A stretch of 64,000 nt of DNA from Tanypteryx hageni (GCA_028673005.1 CM054116.1:17679840-17743839), one strand, 5' to 3'; shown: positions 10,123-20,869, counted from the first letter of the stretch. Made by a program: numbers and translations. The notes: a model not told the origin generated them from the sequence alone.

Positions 10123-10163
10123 CGATCCCTGAAGAAGATCTTTGGGATCGAAACGTCGGATTG
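10123..10163 (+). ncRNA. Hammerhead-ribozyme-like motif (C1)
   Basis: Order as in a type I hammerhead: CGATCC (stem I), CTGAAGA (core CUGANGA), GATC-TTTGG-GATC (stem II, with one extra A before it), GAAA, C, GTC (cleavage triplet), GGATTG (stem I return). Stem I pairs over six positions including one G-U. Stem III would be the minimal A-C/G-U pair reported for Penelope-like-element hammerheads. The extra A at stem II could weaken or abolish activity. Sequence fit is seen; activity is not shown. Confidence 0.4.
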
Positions 10164-10206
10164 CCATGCGCCATCATACGCAGCAGCTACCGGCAGCAGC
10201 ACCCAG

Positions 10207-10337
10207 CGCTACGCTGGCGATAGCTTCGCCGTAAACGATAACAACACCTTTTACATCGGTTTCAGAGCTCGAGGACCGGACTACATCTTCGAGGGTATCA
10301 TGGCGTGCTCCGATGCAACCATCCGGATAATTCAAAT
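10207..10337 (+). CDS. Candidate penultimate exon, unknown gene (C1)
   Basis: The frame uses C-ending codons (AAC, TTC, TAC, ATC) unlike its AT-rich surroundings, encoding FAVNDNNTFYIGFRARG and then a FEGIMACSDATIRIIQ stretch, and ends at a consensus donor, AT|gtgagt at 10,338. It splices in phase 2 to the exon at 12,168. The left limit is uncertain: CCCAG at 10,202-10,206 is a possible acceptor without a pyrimidine tract, and the frame stays open further upstream. I do not recognise the family. Confidence 0.4.
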
Positions 10338-10634
10338 GTGAGTTCGAAATATCAAAATTTTAAAGATGAGAAAAGAATTGCAGTGAAATTCTAAAATGAG
10401 AATTAAATGGAATAAAATGGAACAAAGGAGGGGGAAAAGTAAATGAACAGAAAACTTTATTTATTTTACAATCGGTACGAGTTGGAAAGTCGATATCACC
10501 GTGGTGAAATATTTTTCGATAAAAAGATTCAATAGAACGTCTTCGAGAAAAAAATGTCCTTCTCACTTTAACCTTTGTCGACGTTTAGTTCCGAAACTGC
10601 GAGGTGCCCTTTTCGAAATAAATCACCATATTTT

Positions 10635-11545
10635 TCTCTCTCTTTTATGTGATCTGTAAAGCATCGATTAAAAAACTCATTCGGATAGAGGACGACATTT
10701 GTCCACAAACTTCCGCGAAACTCATAAATAGGCGATATAGTTACGCAGATAAAAATTGGAGAGCCGCCCAAGCTTACGACCCAGATTTGTACGTGAAGCC
10801 CCTAAAGAACGCATTTGACATCTCCGGGGATTCCACTAGTGAATAATATAGTTTTCCTTCTTGTTTATGAACCCGCACGTTCTAGTTGACCCTGGATGGG
10901 AAAAGGTGAATCCTGCGATTTAGTGTGTAAACTGTAGTCTGTGCGCTGCTCTAGGGACAAGAAAGCTTGCGATCTGAGGAAGATGCGAGGCTGAGGGAGA
11001 CAAAATGGGACATTGTAAATAATAGCATGTATAATGTTCAGAGTTGTTCGAATACAGAAAACGTGTACAACAATGAGAAACAGTATACTCCATAAATGGA
11101 GTACACAGAGGCTGCAAAGGCGTTCTTTATGGGGAATGCGCTCAAAACAGTGTCAATAGATTGGGCGGTTCGTGAACTTTTATCTCCAACACTATAAGTC
11201 CTAATTACATATATGATCCCGCTGGGTTTTTTCTGGTAATTGTCGTCCTCTATCTGAATAAATCTTTTTATGTGCACCTCACAGATCATATAAGAGCACG
11301 AGAGATAAAAATGTGGATTTTAAATTGTCGCTCGCCGATATAATTTTCGTAGCGATAGACGTAAACAAAATATGTGATATTATGACTGGGATTTTCTAGA
11401 AATTTTTTCTGCGAAACTATAAACTGTTATTATATAGACCGCGGACGACTTTGTGGGAAATGTTGCTCTTTATCCGAATAAATGTTTTGATAAATAACTT
11501 ACAGAACATATCGTATAGGAGCCAGGGAGAGAAAAATACGGTAGC
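10635..11545. repeat. About 200-bp repeat, one + and two - copies (C1)
   Basis: Copy 1 on + at about 10,635-10,840; copy 2 on - at about 11,295-11,110; copy 3 on - at about 11,545-11,440. Translated copies 1 and 2 share MIC, IxIEDD and KNAF, which accounts for the ORFs at 10,649-10,846 (+) and 11,038-11,289 (-). Copy 3 shares the ATTCGGATA box only. The arms could form a long imperfect hairpin within the proposed intron. Origin unknown (old MITE or duplicated exon). Confidence 0.6.
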
Positions 11546-11549
11546 AAAT

Positions 11550-12160
11550 TGTTGCTTGACGGAAGAAACGAGTACACGATTATTTAATTTGGAAGTTATA
11601 ATTGATGGATGCAGTTGAAAACCACAATGCGTTGATTAATTTTAACAAGTTTAATTAATTTAACTAAAATCCGGAAAGTGGTTTCTGGGATTAAAGATAC
11701 GGACGGACGGGGGCGACATACCCATAAGGCGTACCGCTGCTGTCACTTAGTTGGTAAAGAACGCATTAAAACTACACTTTTTGGTACATGTATCTCCAAA
11801 AAGCACTAAAATAATTTAATAATCTCCATTGGGGAAGAAACGAATGAGGGATGATAGTTGTGGTTTCTGAGTGCGTTCGGGTTTGTTTAAAATAATTCCT
11901 TTTAAGTTCATAATAAAAATACGTCTCCTCAAAAAAGAGATACGAATAGAAAATTCAGTGAAAACTCTCTCCTGTTATCCCCTGTAAATGGACGACTCGC
12001 AAATCAAAGATTTATAACCGATTGTCATTTTTAAGAAAGATACAAAGTATTGTAATGAGAGACGGCGGAGAGAAAAATTATGATTAAAGGTTAAACGAGT
12101 CATTGAAATTATATTAGAATTTTTATTTTATTACGAAATGATTAATTTTCTTTTTCATTT
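11550..12160. other. Intron-like AT-rich stretch, no gene seen (C1)
   Basis: No coding frame or repeat recognised beyond AT-rich sequence. It would be the 3' part of the intron joining 10,337 to 12,168. Confidence 0.4.
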
Positions 12161-12167
12161 TTTTCAG

Positions 12168-12250
12168 GCCATCTAACGTCGCTGCATCAATATCCACTGT
12201 AAAATGAAAATTTGTTGTACAATAAAAATGTATTTATTTACGGAAAAAAT
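12168..12250 (+). CDS. Candidate terminal exon with poly(A) signal (C1)
   Basis: Acceptor CTTTTTCATTTTTTTCAG ends at 12,167. With two bases (AT) from the exon ending at 10,337, the frame reads M-PSNVAASISTVK and stops at TGA 12,205-12,207. AATAAA follows at 12,221-12,226, and another lies near 12,247. Strong pyrimidine tract, matching phase and poly(A) signal make this the best-supported 3' end in the unit. It is preserved in C2-C4 (acceptor near 39,164, 49,231 and 59,299). Confidence 0.45.
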
Positions 12251-12992
12251 AAATCTTATATTGAATACGTCTAATAAAAATGTATTTTACATCGATGGTT
12301 GAGTAAATATATAGTCTATATGAGTCTATATGCACAGCCGTAGGGAGTGTTTTTAGCGCCCTTGGCAAATCCTTCATTTTCCGCCTTTAATTAAAATATA
12401 GACATAAATCAATTTATCAACATTTAATAACTTTGCGTTTTGGTATTCAATTGTTAAAATAGCAAAGGAATTGAGTCGTGTCTGCGTCACTGATGATTTG
12501 CGAAAGTTTTTGATAATTAAGTATTGCTCTATGTAGCAGGAAGCGTTAATTGCCGAAGTGATCTTACACAAGGAAGGGAAAACCTCCGCGGCGTGTTCTC
12601 AATGAAACATAATATCCTAAAAGAAGAATTCACACTAGTAAATTTAATGAATTCCTCATAATTAACTGCTAGTCGCTAAATATTATCCTCGGCAACGTAT
12701 CATTTCGTACTGCAAAAAAATAACTGAAAGTACGATATAAATACATTGACGTACTTCTTCCGATGGCTGGCGTTTTGTGCTGGTTAGAATTAATGAAGGA
12801 CTTCGACTTCAAGTAAAACCTTACAGCATGAGAAACACTGCGTTACAACCAGACGCAGCATAAAATGCGTAGTGCAACAGTATGACGTCGCTGGTATAGA
12901 TCGAGTCCTCTACATTAGTTTCAATGCGTAACGCGGTACAACATTTTTCTGTAGTGTTTCCTAGGCCTGGTTGGACGCGCTGGGTTATCGGC

Positions 12993-13137
12993 TATTATAA
13001 ACACACTATCGAAGTAATAGACACATTATTGTTAGTTATAAACCAAGTATCGGTAGTTATAAATACATTATTGGTAGTTATAAACAAAGTATCAGTAGTT
13101 ATAAACAAACTATCAGTATTTATAAACACATTATCGT
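12993..13137 (+). repeat. 21-bp minisatellite, about 7 units (C1)
   Basis: Unit close to GTAGTTATAAACAAAGTATCA. Because 21 is a multiple of three it creates open frames on both strands (SYKxxIG-type and FITTD-type peptides), which I regard as artefacts. It sits just upstream of the Tc1-like transposase. C2-C4 carry about one more unit. Confidence 0.8.
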
Positions 13138-13245
13138 GAATTGTAGATTATAGATTATTCATAATTATAAACAATACTAACCCCCCCTGTAATGGAAGAA
13201 AACTCTCAGGAAGTAGTAAATTAAAATGGAATACACAGTGTACTA

Positions 13246-13949
13246 AATGATTCAGTTGCTAGAATAAGAAAGAAATTAACCTCGATAACCGACGAAAAAA
13301 TTGAAATATTTAAAAATATGAGAGAACAAGGTGAGTCAGCGGTTAAAATGGCAAAAAACTTGGGCGTATCTTTGTCTGTTGTGTACAAACTAATGAGGAG
13401 AATACACGAAGCTGAGGAAAATATGGAAGAAGTTGATTTAACACGGAAGAAGCCTGGACTCAAACCGCAACAAGTTTCTAGATTATCGGACAAAATATGT
13501 GACATTATTCAAGCCGACTGCTCATTGACACAAAAAGGCATTCGAGAAAAGTTGAGAGAATATGACTTCATCTGTACACAGTCTACTATATCGACAAATC
13601 TAAAAAATATTGGCATTACAAGAAAAAGATTGAAAGGAAGAGTTTCAAAATCCACAAACCTGAAGTTTTATCAAATAGGAAAATATATTCTCGTGAAATC
13701 ATGAAGATTCCATCAGGAAGAATATTATTTCTAGATGAAACTGGTTTTAATCTACATAGTACCAACAATTATGGATTATCTCCTAAAAATATAGATGCTA
13801 TCAAAAGGGTTCCTACGAACCGTGGGAAAAACATAATGATCTCTGTGGATGATAGCATCTGTATTAGTGATGGTATATTCGAATATTCATATTCGAATTA
13901 TTCGGTTATATCATTCGAATTATTCGATTATATCAGAGTGATATCATAA
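13246..13949 (+). pseudogene. Tc1/mariner (IS630-type) transposase, broken (C1)
   Basis: Cut-and-paste transposase. The N-terminal part has a helix-turn-helix (SAVKMAKNLGVSLSVVYKLM) and a second HTH-like region ending in TISTNLKNIGITRKRLK; the ORF from Met 13,318 runs 128 codons. A frameshift at about 13,670-13,700 separates it from the start of the DDE_3 catalytic domain (RILFLDETGFNLH, first Asp of the triad). The rest of the catalytic domain is missing, replaced by the 36-bp minisatellite. A TAA also lies upstream near 13,222. No TIRs were found. C2-C4 keep only the first part and carry two extra nonsense codons. Confidence 0.75.
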
Positions 13950-14275
13950 TCGAATATTAATAATTGATTATTCACTCATAATCGTTACTCAACGAATAAA
14001 CTCTCGTATTCATTTATCAACGAATAACCGAATAATCAATCGTATTCGTTCCTCAACGGACAATCGAATATACACTCGTATTTATTTCTCAACGAATAAC
14101 CGAATAATCACTCGTATTCGTTTCTCAACGAATAATACAATAATCAATCGTATTCGTTTGTCAGTGAATAATTACTCATAATCGTTTCTCAACAGATAAC
14201 CGCTCATATTCGTTTCCGAGTGAGTGATAGCTCATAATCTTTTCTTTGACGAATATTCCCTCAAATGTTTTCAAT
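13870..14275. repeat. About 36-bp minisatellite rich in CGAATAA
   Basis: Diverged tandem units of the form CGTATTCGTTTCTCAACGA followed by ATAACCGAATAATCACT. The 5' part (13,870-13,960) is a denser set of TTCGAATA and ATTCGAAT inverted phrases. It replaces the end of the transposase. Confidence 0.7.
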
Positions 14276-14385
14276 CAATTGTAGCTTTTATGGGATTTTT
14301 CAGTAAGGAACGGTTTATGAATTATTAAGAGCTAATATAATATCGAAAATGTCGGTAGGGGTGATACCACACTATTAGCAATGAA

Positions 14386-14640
14386 TATCAAGGAAGTCTT
14401 TTGAGCTAGAGCCGTCATTTTTTCAGGTTTTTTTAAGTAGGCGGACACACGCTTTCAGTCCAACTTTTGACACAACAGGGCCGGTTAGCGGCCGTTGTAG
14501 GTGAGAAATGAATATCTCGGAAGCTGTTAGATCTAGGTCCGTCATTTTTTCAGTTTTGCATAAGTGGACTGACAACGATTTAGCCAACTTTTGACGGGGC
14601 AGGGCCGGCTGGACGTCTGTGTACATAGGAAATGAAAATC
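14386..14640. repeat. Tandem duplication of about 120 bp
   Basis: Two diverged copies, 14,386-14,505 and 14,507-14,632, each with CGTCATTTTTTCAG, then CCAACTTTTGAC and CAGGGCCGG, ending in AGGAAATGA or GAGAAATGA. A related CTCGGAAGCTATTCGAGA phrase recurs at 15,180. Nature unknown. Confidence 0.6.
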
Positions 14641-14860
14641 TCGGAAAAATTCATTAAAAGAATGTTTTAGTGATGACTGACAAAATTCAATGCAGAGAAC
14701 AGATAAATATTATCAAACGCGGGATTCATTTTCTACTCATAAAGACTAAAAGAACAAGGAACTATGAAGGGTCCAGGCGCCCAGGGAGGAGGAACTCGTG
14801 AGTTACACCGCTGCCTCCCCATTTCAACACAGTTGAAATCACTGAACACTGAGCTCCTGG

Positions 14861-14876
14861 TGTGTGTGTGTGTGTC
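14861..14876. repeat. Short GT run
   Basis: A run of about seven GT dinucleotides within an otherwise featureless stretch. Confidence 0.7.
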
Positions 14877-15699
14877 AGGCTGTCAGAAAGGTCTGCTGAT
14901 CGCACCGTTCACGCGAGGGACATCAAATTTGGCATGCATACGCACATTACTGGTCCAACGACAAGAAAAATATATTACAAACAAATAATTGACGGAAAAT
15001 TGTTGAAAATGGTGGGAGGTTAAAAATTCATTATTTAAAAAAATACATGTTGGGTATCAAATGAAAGACCATAATCTTCTGATTATGAATCGTATTTTAG
15101 TTTTTTGATTTTTTTAAGTGACGGCCGTAGGAAAGGAAAAAGTGGAAATTTAAGTTGTCCTTCCCCCCCCCCCTCTATCTCGGAAGCTATTCGAGATATA
15201 AAGCTGAAAAACGTCATAAATACACCCTACTACAATATATATAATAATATATAATATGAGGAATCGTATAAAATTTTAGTTAAATTTATACAAAATATTT
15301 TGAGAAAATAATTAATTTGTAAAAAATAGCTATCTGTAGTTGCGTGTTGTGCGGGTGGCTAACCCATCCGGATAACATCATTTTCAATTACCCATCCACT
15401 CACTGAAGTTATTTCTGAACTACTTTACGTACAAAAACCTTAATGGTGTGATCAAAATCACACTTAACTAGGATTTTTGTGTATTGTTTCTAATGATAGC
15501 TGATTTTTATGTTTAGATGTTGTTTGTTGTAATGTTTGTATATTCTTGCCGGAGAAATTGATGAGGCAAAATACGTAAGTACCTCGGAGATATCCCACCC
15601 CACAATCCCCACACCTTCCTTGCACCCACCTTTGCTCGCTTCGCTTTGTTCCTCTCTTATTTTAATTAAGGATATCGGGAACGGAGTAAGGAACGTGGC

Positions 15700-15880
15700 T
15701 TGGATATTCTTTTTTTTTTTACCTATTTGGAGTTTTTCCTGTCTTCCGAAAAGCTACTTAAAGCTTGTCATCAGAAAATGACCGGAAAATCCGTGACGGA
15801 TCGCAACAATCCATGCTCGAGGCAGGATTCGAGCCCGCGACACTAGAAGTGCTCCTTCGAGAAGTAGGGATATCAAAATA
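15700..15880 (-). mobile_element. Candidate tRNA-SINE fragment
   Basis: On the minus strand a B-box-like GGCTCGAATCC (15,825-15,835) is followed by unrelated sequence and an A-rich tail (T run at about 15,710-15,721 on +). The A box is not clear, so it looks 5'-truncated. GGATAT occurs at both ends and may be a short target duplication. No complete tRNA fold. Confidence 0.4.
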
Positions 15881-16591
15881 AATATTAGTCATTATAGAAT
15901 ACATCTATCCAGTGTTTAAGGACCCAGTCACTGACGATATTTTACCAATGAAAATGAAATAGAAATGCTGAGCAACTTGTGAAATATGTAGGATTCAAAA
16001 TTATCTTACGTAGAATAATTGACCAAAAATTCCTCGAAAAAATTATAGCAATTTCCTAAGTAGGTCAACGATACCCGTAGTTTTTATATAATAATTCGAA
16101 GGAGTATATACAAAAATCTGATAAGAAATTTATGATGTGGTATTACTTAGATCATTGCACCTCGTGATTTATAGACACCAATAGTCCCCTCCGTCTAATA
16201 AGAGGTTGACAATAATTTCGTCTTTTTAAAAATGAAACGTGTTACGTCAAGTACAACAAATGGTTAAAAAAATATTAATATTTGGAAGAGCTTTAAAGTT
16301 CCCCTGTAATTAATTGCTTCTGCAGCTGTAACAATCGTTTACAAAATCAAAAGAAAAATATCGATATTACAATAAAGGCTTAAACGGCAAATGCTAATGG
16401 ATTCTCACATTTAATAAAAAAAGGAGAATCATATTCATAAAAGCTTTCAATTTATAGAGTCGTAGCAAACGTACACAAATGTATTAATATACAGCAGGAA
16501 GAACGTTAAACATGGGCGGGGGATTATATGTTTATGGAATAACGTAGTGGTGGTTTAGGACTCTGTAGCGCTTTTTCGATGTATTTCAGAG

Positions 16592-16926
16592 AATTAGCGC
16601 AGCGGTGCCCAAACCTTTCTAATGGCGGGCCACATCAATGGTTGCATTGGAAGTTGTCAATTCTTCGGCGGGCCGGATTAGAGTTAAAATCGGAAAATTT
16701 CTATATGTTCTGAGATGCCATTAAGTGAAAATCTTGTCTGAATAAGGTTTTCATGGCTAACATTTCAATATTTAAAGTTTTATTATGAAAATTTTTAAAA
16801 AATGTATGAATTTGTGTGTTAAATTTTTCGAATTGATTTTTCGCCTCAGCTTCGCGGGCCGAACAAAAACCCTTCGCGGACCGCATTTGGCCCGCGGGCC
16901 GTAGTTTGGGCACCGCTGATTTAGCG
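16592..16926. mobile_element. hAT MITE, 319 bp, with 8-bp TSD
   Basis: Terminal inverted repeats CAGCGGTGCCCAAAC (16,600-16,614) and its complement ending at 16,918, perfect over 15 bp. They are flanked by AATTAGCG (16,592-16,599) and ATTTAGCG (16,919-16,926), an 8-bp target duplication with one change. CAGCGGT-type ends and 8-bp duplications are typical of hAT elements. No transposase inside, so non-autonomous. The spurious ORF 16,701-17,009 crosses it. Confidence 0.9.
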
Positions 16927-17224
16927 GAGCAATATAGGAAACAAGTGCCAAGGATTTGCTGTGGCCACCAGAAAAATATTCCGTGAATTGTTGGCAACTC
17001 GATCCTCAAGGTTTCACGCTGTATCGTGTGCCATAATCAGAGAATTCATTGCTTTTGCTTTCTGCTAAAACATCCTAAATAACACGAGAAACCCTGTTAA
17101 AACCCGGGAATAATATGTTTCTGGAAAAAGGTCTCTTGTTGACGGCACACAGTCAGTCAATGTAGAATGTCAGGAAGCAAAAGGGATACTAAAAATTTAC
17201 AAATACTTTAATAATTTTTACCAG

Positions 17225-17530
17225 ATGTAGCATCTACGTAAACAGTTATCTATTTGTTTAAATTTTAAGAATTTTTAACGGCAGCACAAATTAATATATC
17301 AAAATTTCTATAATCCCTTTTTCGTTTTTTTTTCCAAATCCTACCTATAAAAAAATTTCAGCTCTGTAACACATTCGGAAATACATAAACCTTGAAAATT
17401 TGTTTAAACAAATGCGAATTTTTAGCGGCCGCATTGTCGCACTCTTTTAAGATTTTCGTTTGTTCTAGTCGGTTTTGCACAAAATCCTACCTAAGAAAAA
17501 AATATCGAATCTCCAGCTCATCTGTTTCCG
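17225..17530 (+). repeat. Dispersed AT-rich repeat, copy 1
   Basis: Contains AAATTTCTATAATCCCTTTT, TTTTTAGCGGCCGCATTGT and AAAATCCTACCTAAGAAAAA phrases. Related stretches occur at 18,010-18,230, 23,400-23,540 and 24,000-24,175 in diverged form. It could be one element fragmented by later insertions, or an old dispersed family. Confidence 0.6.
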
Positions 17531-17744
17531 TCTGTCTTGTCTATAGGAATTGTGATGAAGTTTGTTGTTTTAAGTGTCTATCTGTCTTAGTTATTACCTA
17601 TACTTGTGAAAAGAAAAACTGTGGAAGTGTGTGTCATAACTGCGTGTCTCTTTTGTATTTGACGCAAATTTCATTGTTGCTTTTATGGCTTTTTTCTACC
17701 TTTGAGGTCAATGAGGAAAGACTATGTCAGTAATTCTCTTGGAT

Positions 17745-17958
17745 TTGTTAAACTGAAGCAAGAAGGAAAAATTTGTATTGCTAAAGGCAAGATTTGCCCT
17801 GAACACAGAATAAGTTAAAGAGGTTATGAAGTGAGTGTAGTTGTAGATGAAGAAGAAGATTTAGTCACGTCTGTGGAGTGTCATGACTGCCCTTATTTAG
17901 CAAAACGTGGTCCTTCAAAATACCATGCTGTCGTGGAAATTATGGGAACAAATTAATT
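17745..17958 (+). pseudogene. Possible SWIM-type zinc-finger relic
   Basis: One frame reads FVKLKQEGKICIAKG, a stop, then YEVSVVVDEEEDLVTSVECH followed by DCPYLAKRG and YHAVVEIM. Layout and spacing recall the CxCx(n)CxH SWIM finger used in transposon-linked proteins, but one ligand is altered. Short and interrupted by TAA near 17,817. Tentative. Confidence 0.25.
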
Positions 17959-18009
17959 AAAATATTTAAATTACAGAACTAACTTGCCTTGCCATGTTGT
18001 ACCTAAACA

Positions 18010-18230
18010 TTCACCTCTTTGTTTAAACTTTTCAAATTTTAAAAGCCAAACAAATTAAAATATAAAAATTTCTATAATCCCTATTTCGTTTTTTTAAATC
18101 TACCTTTTAAAATAATTTCAGTTTCATAACACATTCAAAAATACATTAACCTTTAAAATATGCTTAAATAATTTCGAATTTTTAGCGGTCGCAATGTTGA
18201 ACATTTTCAAAATTTACTTTTTTTCTATAT
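18010..18230 (+). repeat. Dispersed AT-rich repeat, copy 2
   Basis: Shares AAATTTCTATAATCCCTATT and TCGAATTTTTAGCGGTCGCA with copy 1; the downstream CCTACCTAAG box is missing. Confidence 0.55.
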
Positions 18231-18348
18231 ATAATTTGCTACAAAATGTTGGAAAAAACTCATACCTACAATTTATAGTTTCCAGGATAACAATTACTAA
18301 ACTTTATGTACAAATGAAGTTAAAACCACCCCTAAAAATTTACAATTT

Positions 18349-18859
18349 TTAATTTTCGATTTTTATAGCATTCTCCACTACATTCCGTGCTCGCGAAAAC
18401 CTGTAGTTAAATATCCCTTCAAGAGATGCTTTTTCGTAAATTCCATGATGCGGCTTTATAATATTTGTCAACAGTGGAAATGCTTCATCCACAACTAAAA
18501 TGTACGGTACAATTTTCCTCTCACAGGTAATGTTTTTCTCTTGGAAGCTGCAGTGAGTTGTTTTGGAGACATTTAAAGAATTTTGAATTCCTGAAAACTC
18601 CACTATCTGAAATTCTACCTTGGCACCCTACATCGACGAAAGTAAAATTGTAAAATGCATCCACCAAGCCTAGAAACACAATGGTGAATGTTTGCTTACA
18701 GTTGAAATATATGCTTCCCGAGTTTGACGGTGCTTGAAGCACAATATGTTTTCCATACAGTGCTCCCACGCAGTGATGGAAATTCCATTTTTCATGAAAT
18801 CCGAAATCTTTTCTTCCCAATACTGTTCCATGAATGTTACCTAGATCAAAAAAACTCAT
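18349..18859 (-). pseudogene. PIF/Harbinger transposase relic (HARBI1-like)
   Basis: DDE_Tnp_4 nuclease of PIF/Harbinger transposons, two overlapping frames. The upstream frame (18,859 down to 18,521) shows GKHIVLQAP, then SGSIYFN, FVDVGCQGR and SDSGVFRNS. The downstream frame (18,603 down to 18,349) shows VVDEAFPL, then GIFNYRFSRARNVVENA. These are the ordered catalytic-core blocks of HARBI1-like proteins. A frameshift around 18,530-18,600 breaks the gene, and the N-terminal region is not visible. Family assignment is secure; function is lost. Confidence 0.8.
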
Positions 18860-19129
18860 GAACCTTCATATTATAAAATGTATTCTTTATTCAAGTAATC
18901 TCATTTTTTCTTTCGCATTCACTGCGTGCAGGATGATGATTCTCAAAGCACACATTTTGAGGAAGAAGGTAATGCACATCTGGATAACACAGGTGACATC
19001 CAAAAGTCTTTATTTACTGTGTGAAAACAGCCACCACAAGCAGACTTTTAAGGCATTCTATAGCAGCCAAGCAGTAATAGCAGAACTCCTTATGGGAAAT
19101 TCTGGTCCATCCGGCCAGCTTGCACCTAA

Positions 19130-20035
19130 AATTGAAAACATTTTACTTCATTTTGCATTTGAATACAATCTAAATCTTGGTATTCTATACAAATATCAGC
19201 AGCTGCCTTTTTTAAATCTACTAATGACATTTGATCTAAATTTTTTCCACTTAAAAAATCAAGTAATGATGATACACAGTGCATATTTTTAAATCTACCA
19301 TCTAACTGACAGATTATAACATCACTTACCTCGTAAAATAGGTGTTATAGTTTGTCATTGATCGAAAGTAGTGCTCCTTCATCAGTAGCTTCTTCTCCAG
19401 GCAACATTTTCTTTTTTCTTTTTCTCTTATTTTGAGGAGCCGGATATATTTCAAGTTCTTCTCATTTTTTCACACATTTGGATATTATATCTTTGAATCC
19501 CTCACTTCTGAATTGTTTGAAGCTGTGTAGTAACCCCTTAAATAATTCCGAAGAACGAACAATGTCTTGCATCTTGTTTTGTAGTTGGTTATTGATATTG
19601 TTTATTTTGATTAAAATTTTTTCCCACATTATTAACATAAAAATGAAATTAAATGATGTAACATTTAATAATAATAATCTGGCTTTAGCTACAGTCCCCA
19701 AAATTAATGTTTTCAGATATTTGCATTAAAATAGTTAGCACATCACTAATTTGAGAACCAAGTGCCCTTATTGCACGTGCTTTAGAACACCATCTTGTGT
19801 CACTGTGTTCTTTGAGGGTTGTATTTAATAAAAGTGTTAATTTTTCCCACATTTTAGTAGAAAAAAAAACAAAAAATTAAATATTTTCTTGACTACCCTG
19901 AAAAATGTTGTCATTTCAACATTATTGCTCGCTGCATGCACTCCAATTAGATTGAGTGAATGAGCAGCTCATGAAACATCTCTGGCAAGATTATTAACAC
20001 ATAATGTTTGGGCCTGTACGTCATTATACCGTATT
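19130..20035 (-). pseudogene. hAT transposase relic (ZMYM1-like), C-terminal part
   Basis: Reading from 20,035 down: AHSLNLIGVHAA, TTFFRVVKKIFNF, HSDTRWCSKARAIRALG (about 20,000-19,700); then INNINNQLQNKMQDI, LFKGLLHSFKQFRSEGF (19,640-19,480); then KRKRKKMLPGEE and CQLDGRFKNMHCVSSLLDF (19,430-19,250). These are the ordered blocks of ZMYM1-like hAT proteins. Several frameshifts and stops. The N-terminal part of the same gene is at 20,870-21,230 with about 835 bp of foreign or unreadable sequence between. Confidence 0.75.
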
Positions 20036-20869
20036 TACCTGAAAGGAAGGCGACCCCTTAAAATTAGGTTCACTTACAAAAAAACTTTTACTTTTGTGTA
20101 TAACAAGCTAACATTAAGAGGATGATTTAAAAAAAATGTAAATTTACTACTTACATCTCCCTCTCCTCTGTTTCCTTCCCTTATTCTTGCTGTCCTGTTC
20201 ATTCATCACAACTTATTCAAATTTGAACAAGTTGTCCATGGAATTTGATATGCAGCATTTCTTGAACCCTCTTGAGATACTATTGGGATCTATTTTTTTA
20301 CATGCTGCAATGATCCAACTACAGAGAAGTGGTGTACTGGACTTCTTAATTTTTTGTTTGGTCTACCTTATGTAAAAGTTAGAAGTAATTACTTGTCCTA
20401 TTTCACTTTAAAACTCAGCATACATGTACTACTCAAGTGCTCTCGTAAATTTTCTACACTCTGAAACTCACGTCCACTTTTCGTCTGCCATTGGCATACC
20501 AAACGCAAAGCATCATGTTTGAATTGTAGTAAATACGTTTAAATTTTATCAGTCTTGTTTACATTGTATTAGTAGACACTTTAATTGGTGCCTACATGAC
20601 TTTGTGTTTCGTATTACGTACGGAACCAACCAGCTGTAGTAATTTTCGTTCAACTTGTCACGCGATTACCTACCCAGCTCTAAACACTTCCCTACCGCCG
20701 ATGTGGTTAGTTGGTTGGTCTGTGGGAGCAATTTTAAGAAATTTGACAAACTTTTTAAATATTATAGTAATTAATTAAATACGATGTATTACTTTATGCA
20801 TTAATAAATATTTTAATGGACATATACTTCACATCTGGGTATTTCACGGTGGTTCATTTTAAAATTATC

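Larger units (their letters stand above)
1..13630 (+). repeat. Segmental duplication copy C1 (27-kb period)
   Basis: This block is repeated at 27,004-40,650. The offset is 27,003 up to about 7.06 kb and 26,997-26,999 after that because of small indels. The left edge lies outside the window. C1 holds the LINE end, hAT relic, body and Tc1-like transposase. By eye I find only two substitutions against C2 before about 4,342 (2,200 and near 3,578), but many small differences after it. Its core part, 3,819-13,630, is what the 10-kb tandem units repeat. It is the only copy in which the transposase reading frame continues past the breakpoint at 13,630. Confidence 0.95.

Noticed and set aside
9840..10223. 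Long ORFs on both strands with ALDAASG-like peptides
   Set aside because: Explained by the inverted repeat, which gives the same peptide on both strands, and by GC-rich low stop density.
10207..10337. Farnesoic acid O-methyltransferase-like (Methyltransf_FA) domain
   Set aside because: A faint resemblance around FAVNDNNTFYIGFRARG, but too short and without the domain's other conserved residues.
12993..13137. CRISPR-like array
   Set aside because: Direct tandem repeats without spacers in a eukaryotic context.
12924..13139. ORFs with SYKxxIG or FITTD repeats (also in C2-C4)
   Set aside because: Translation of a 21-bp minisatellite; both strands are open because the period is a multiple of three.
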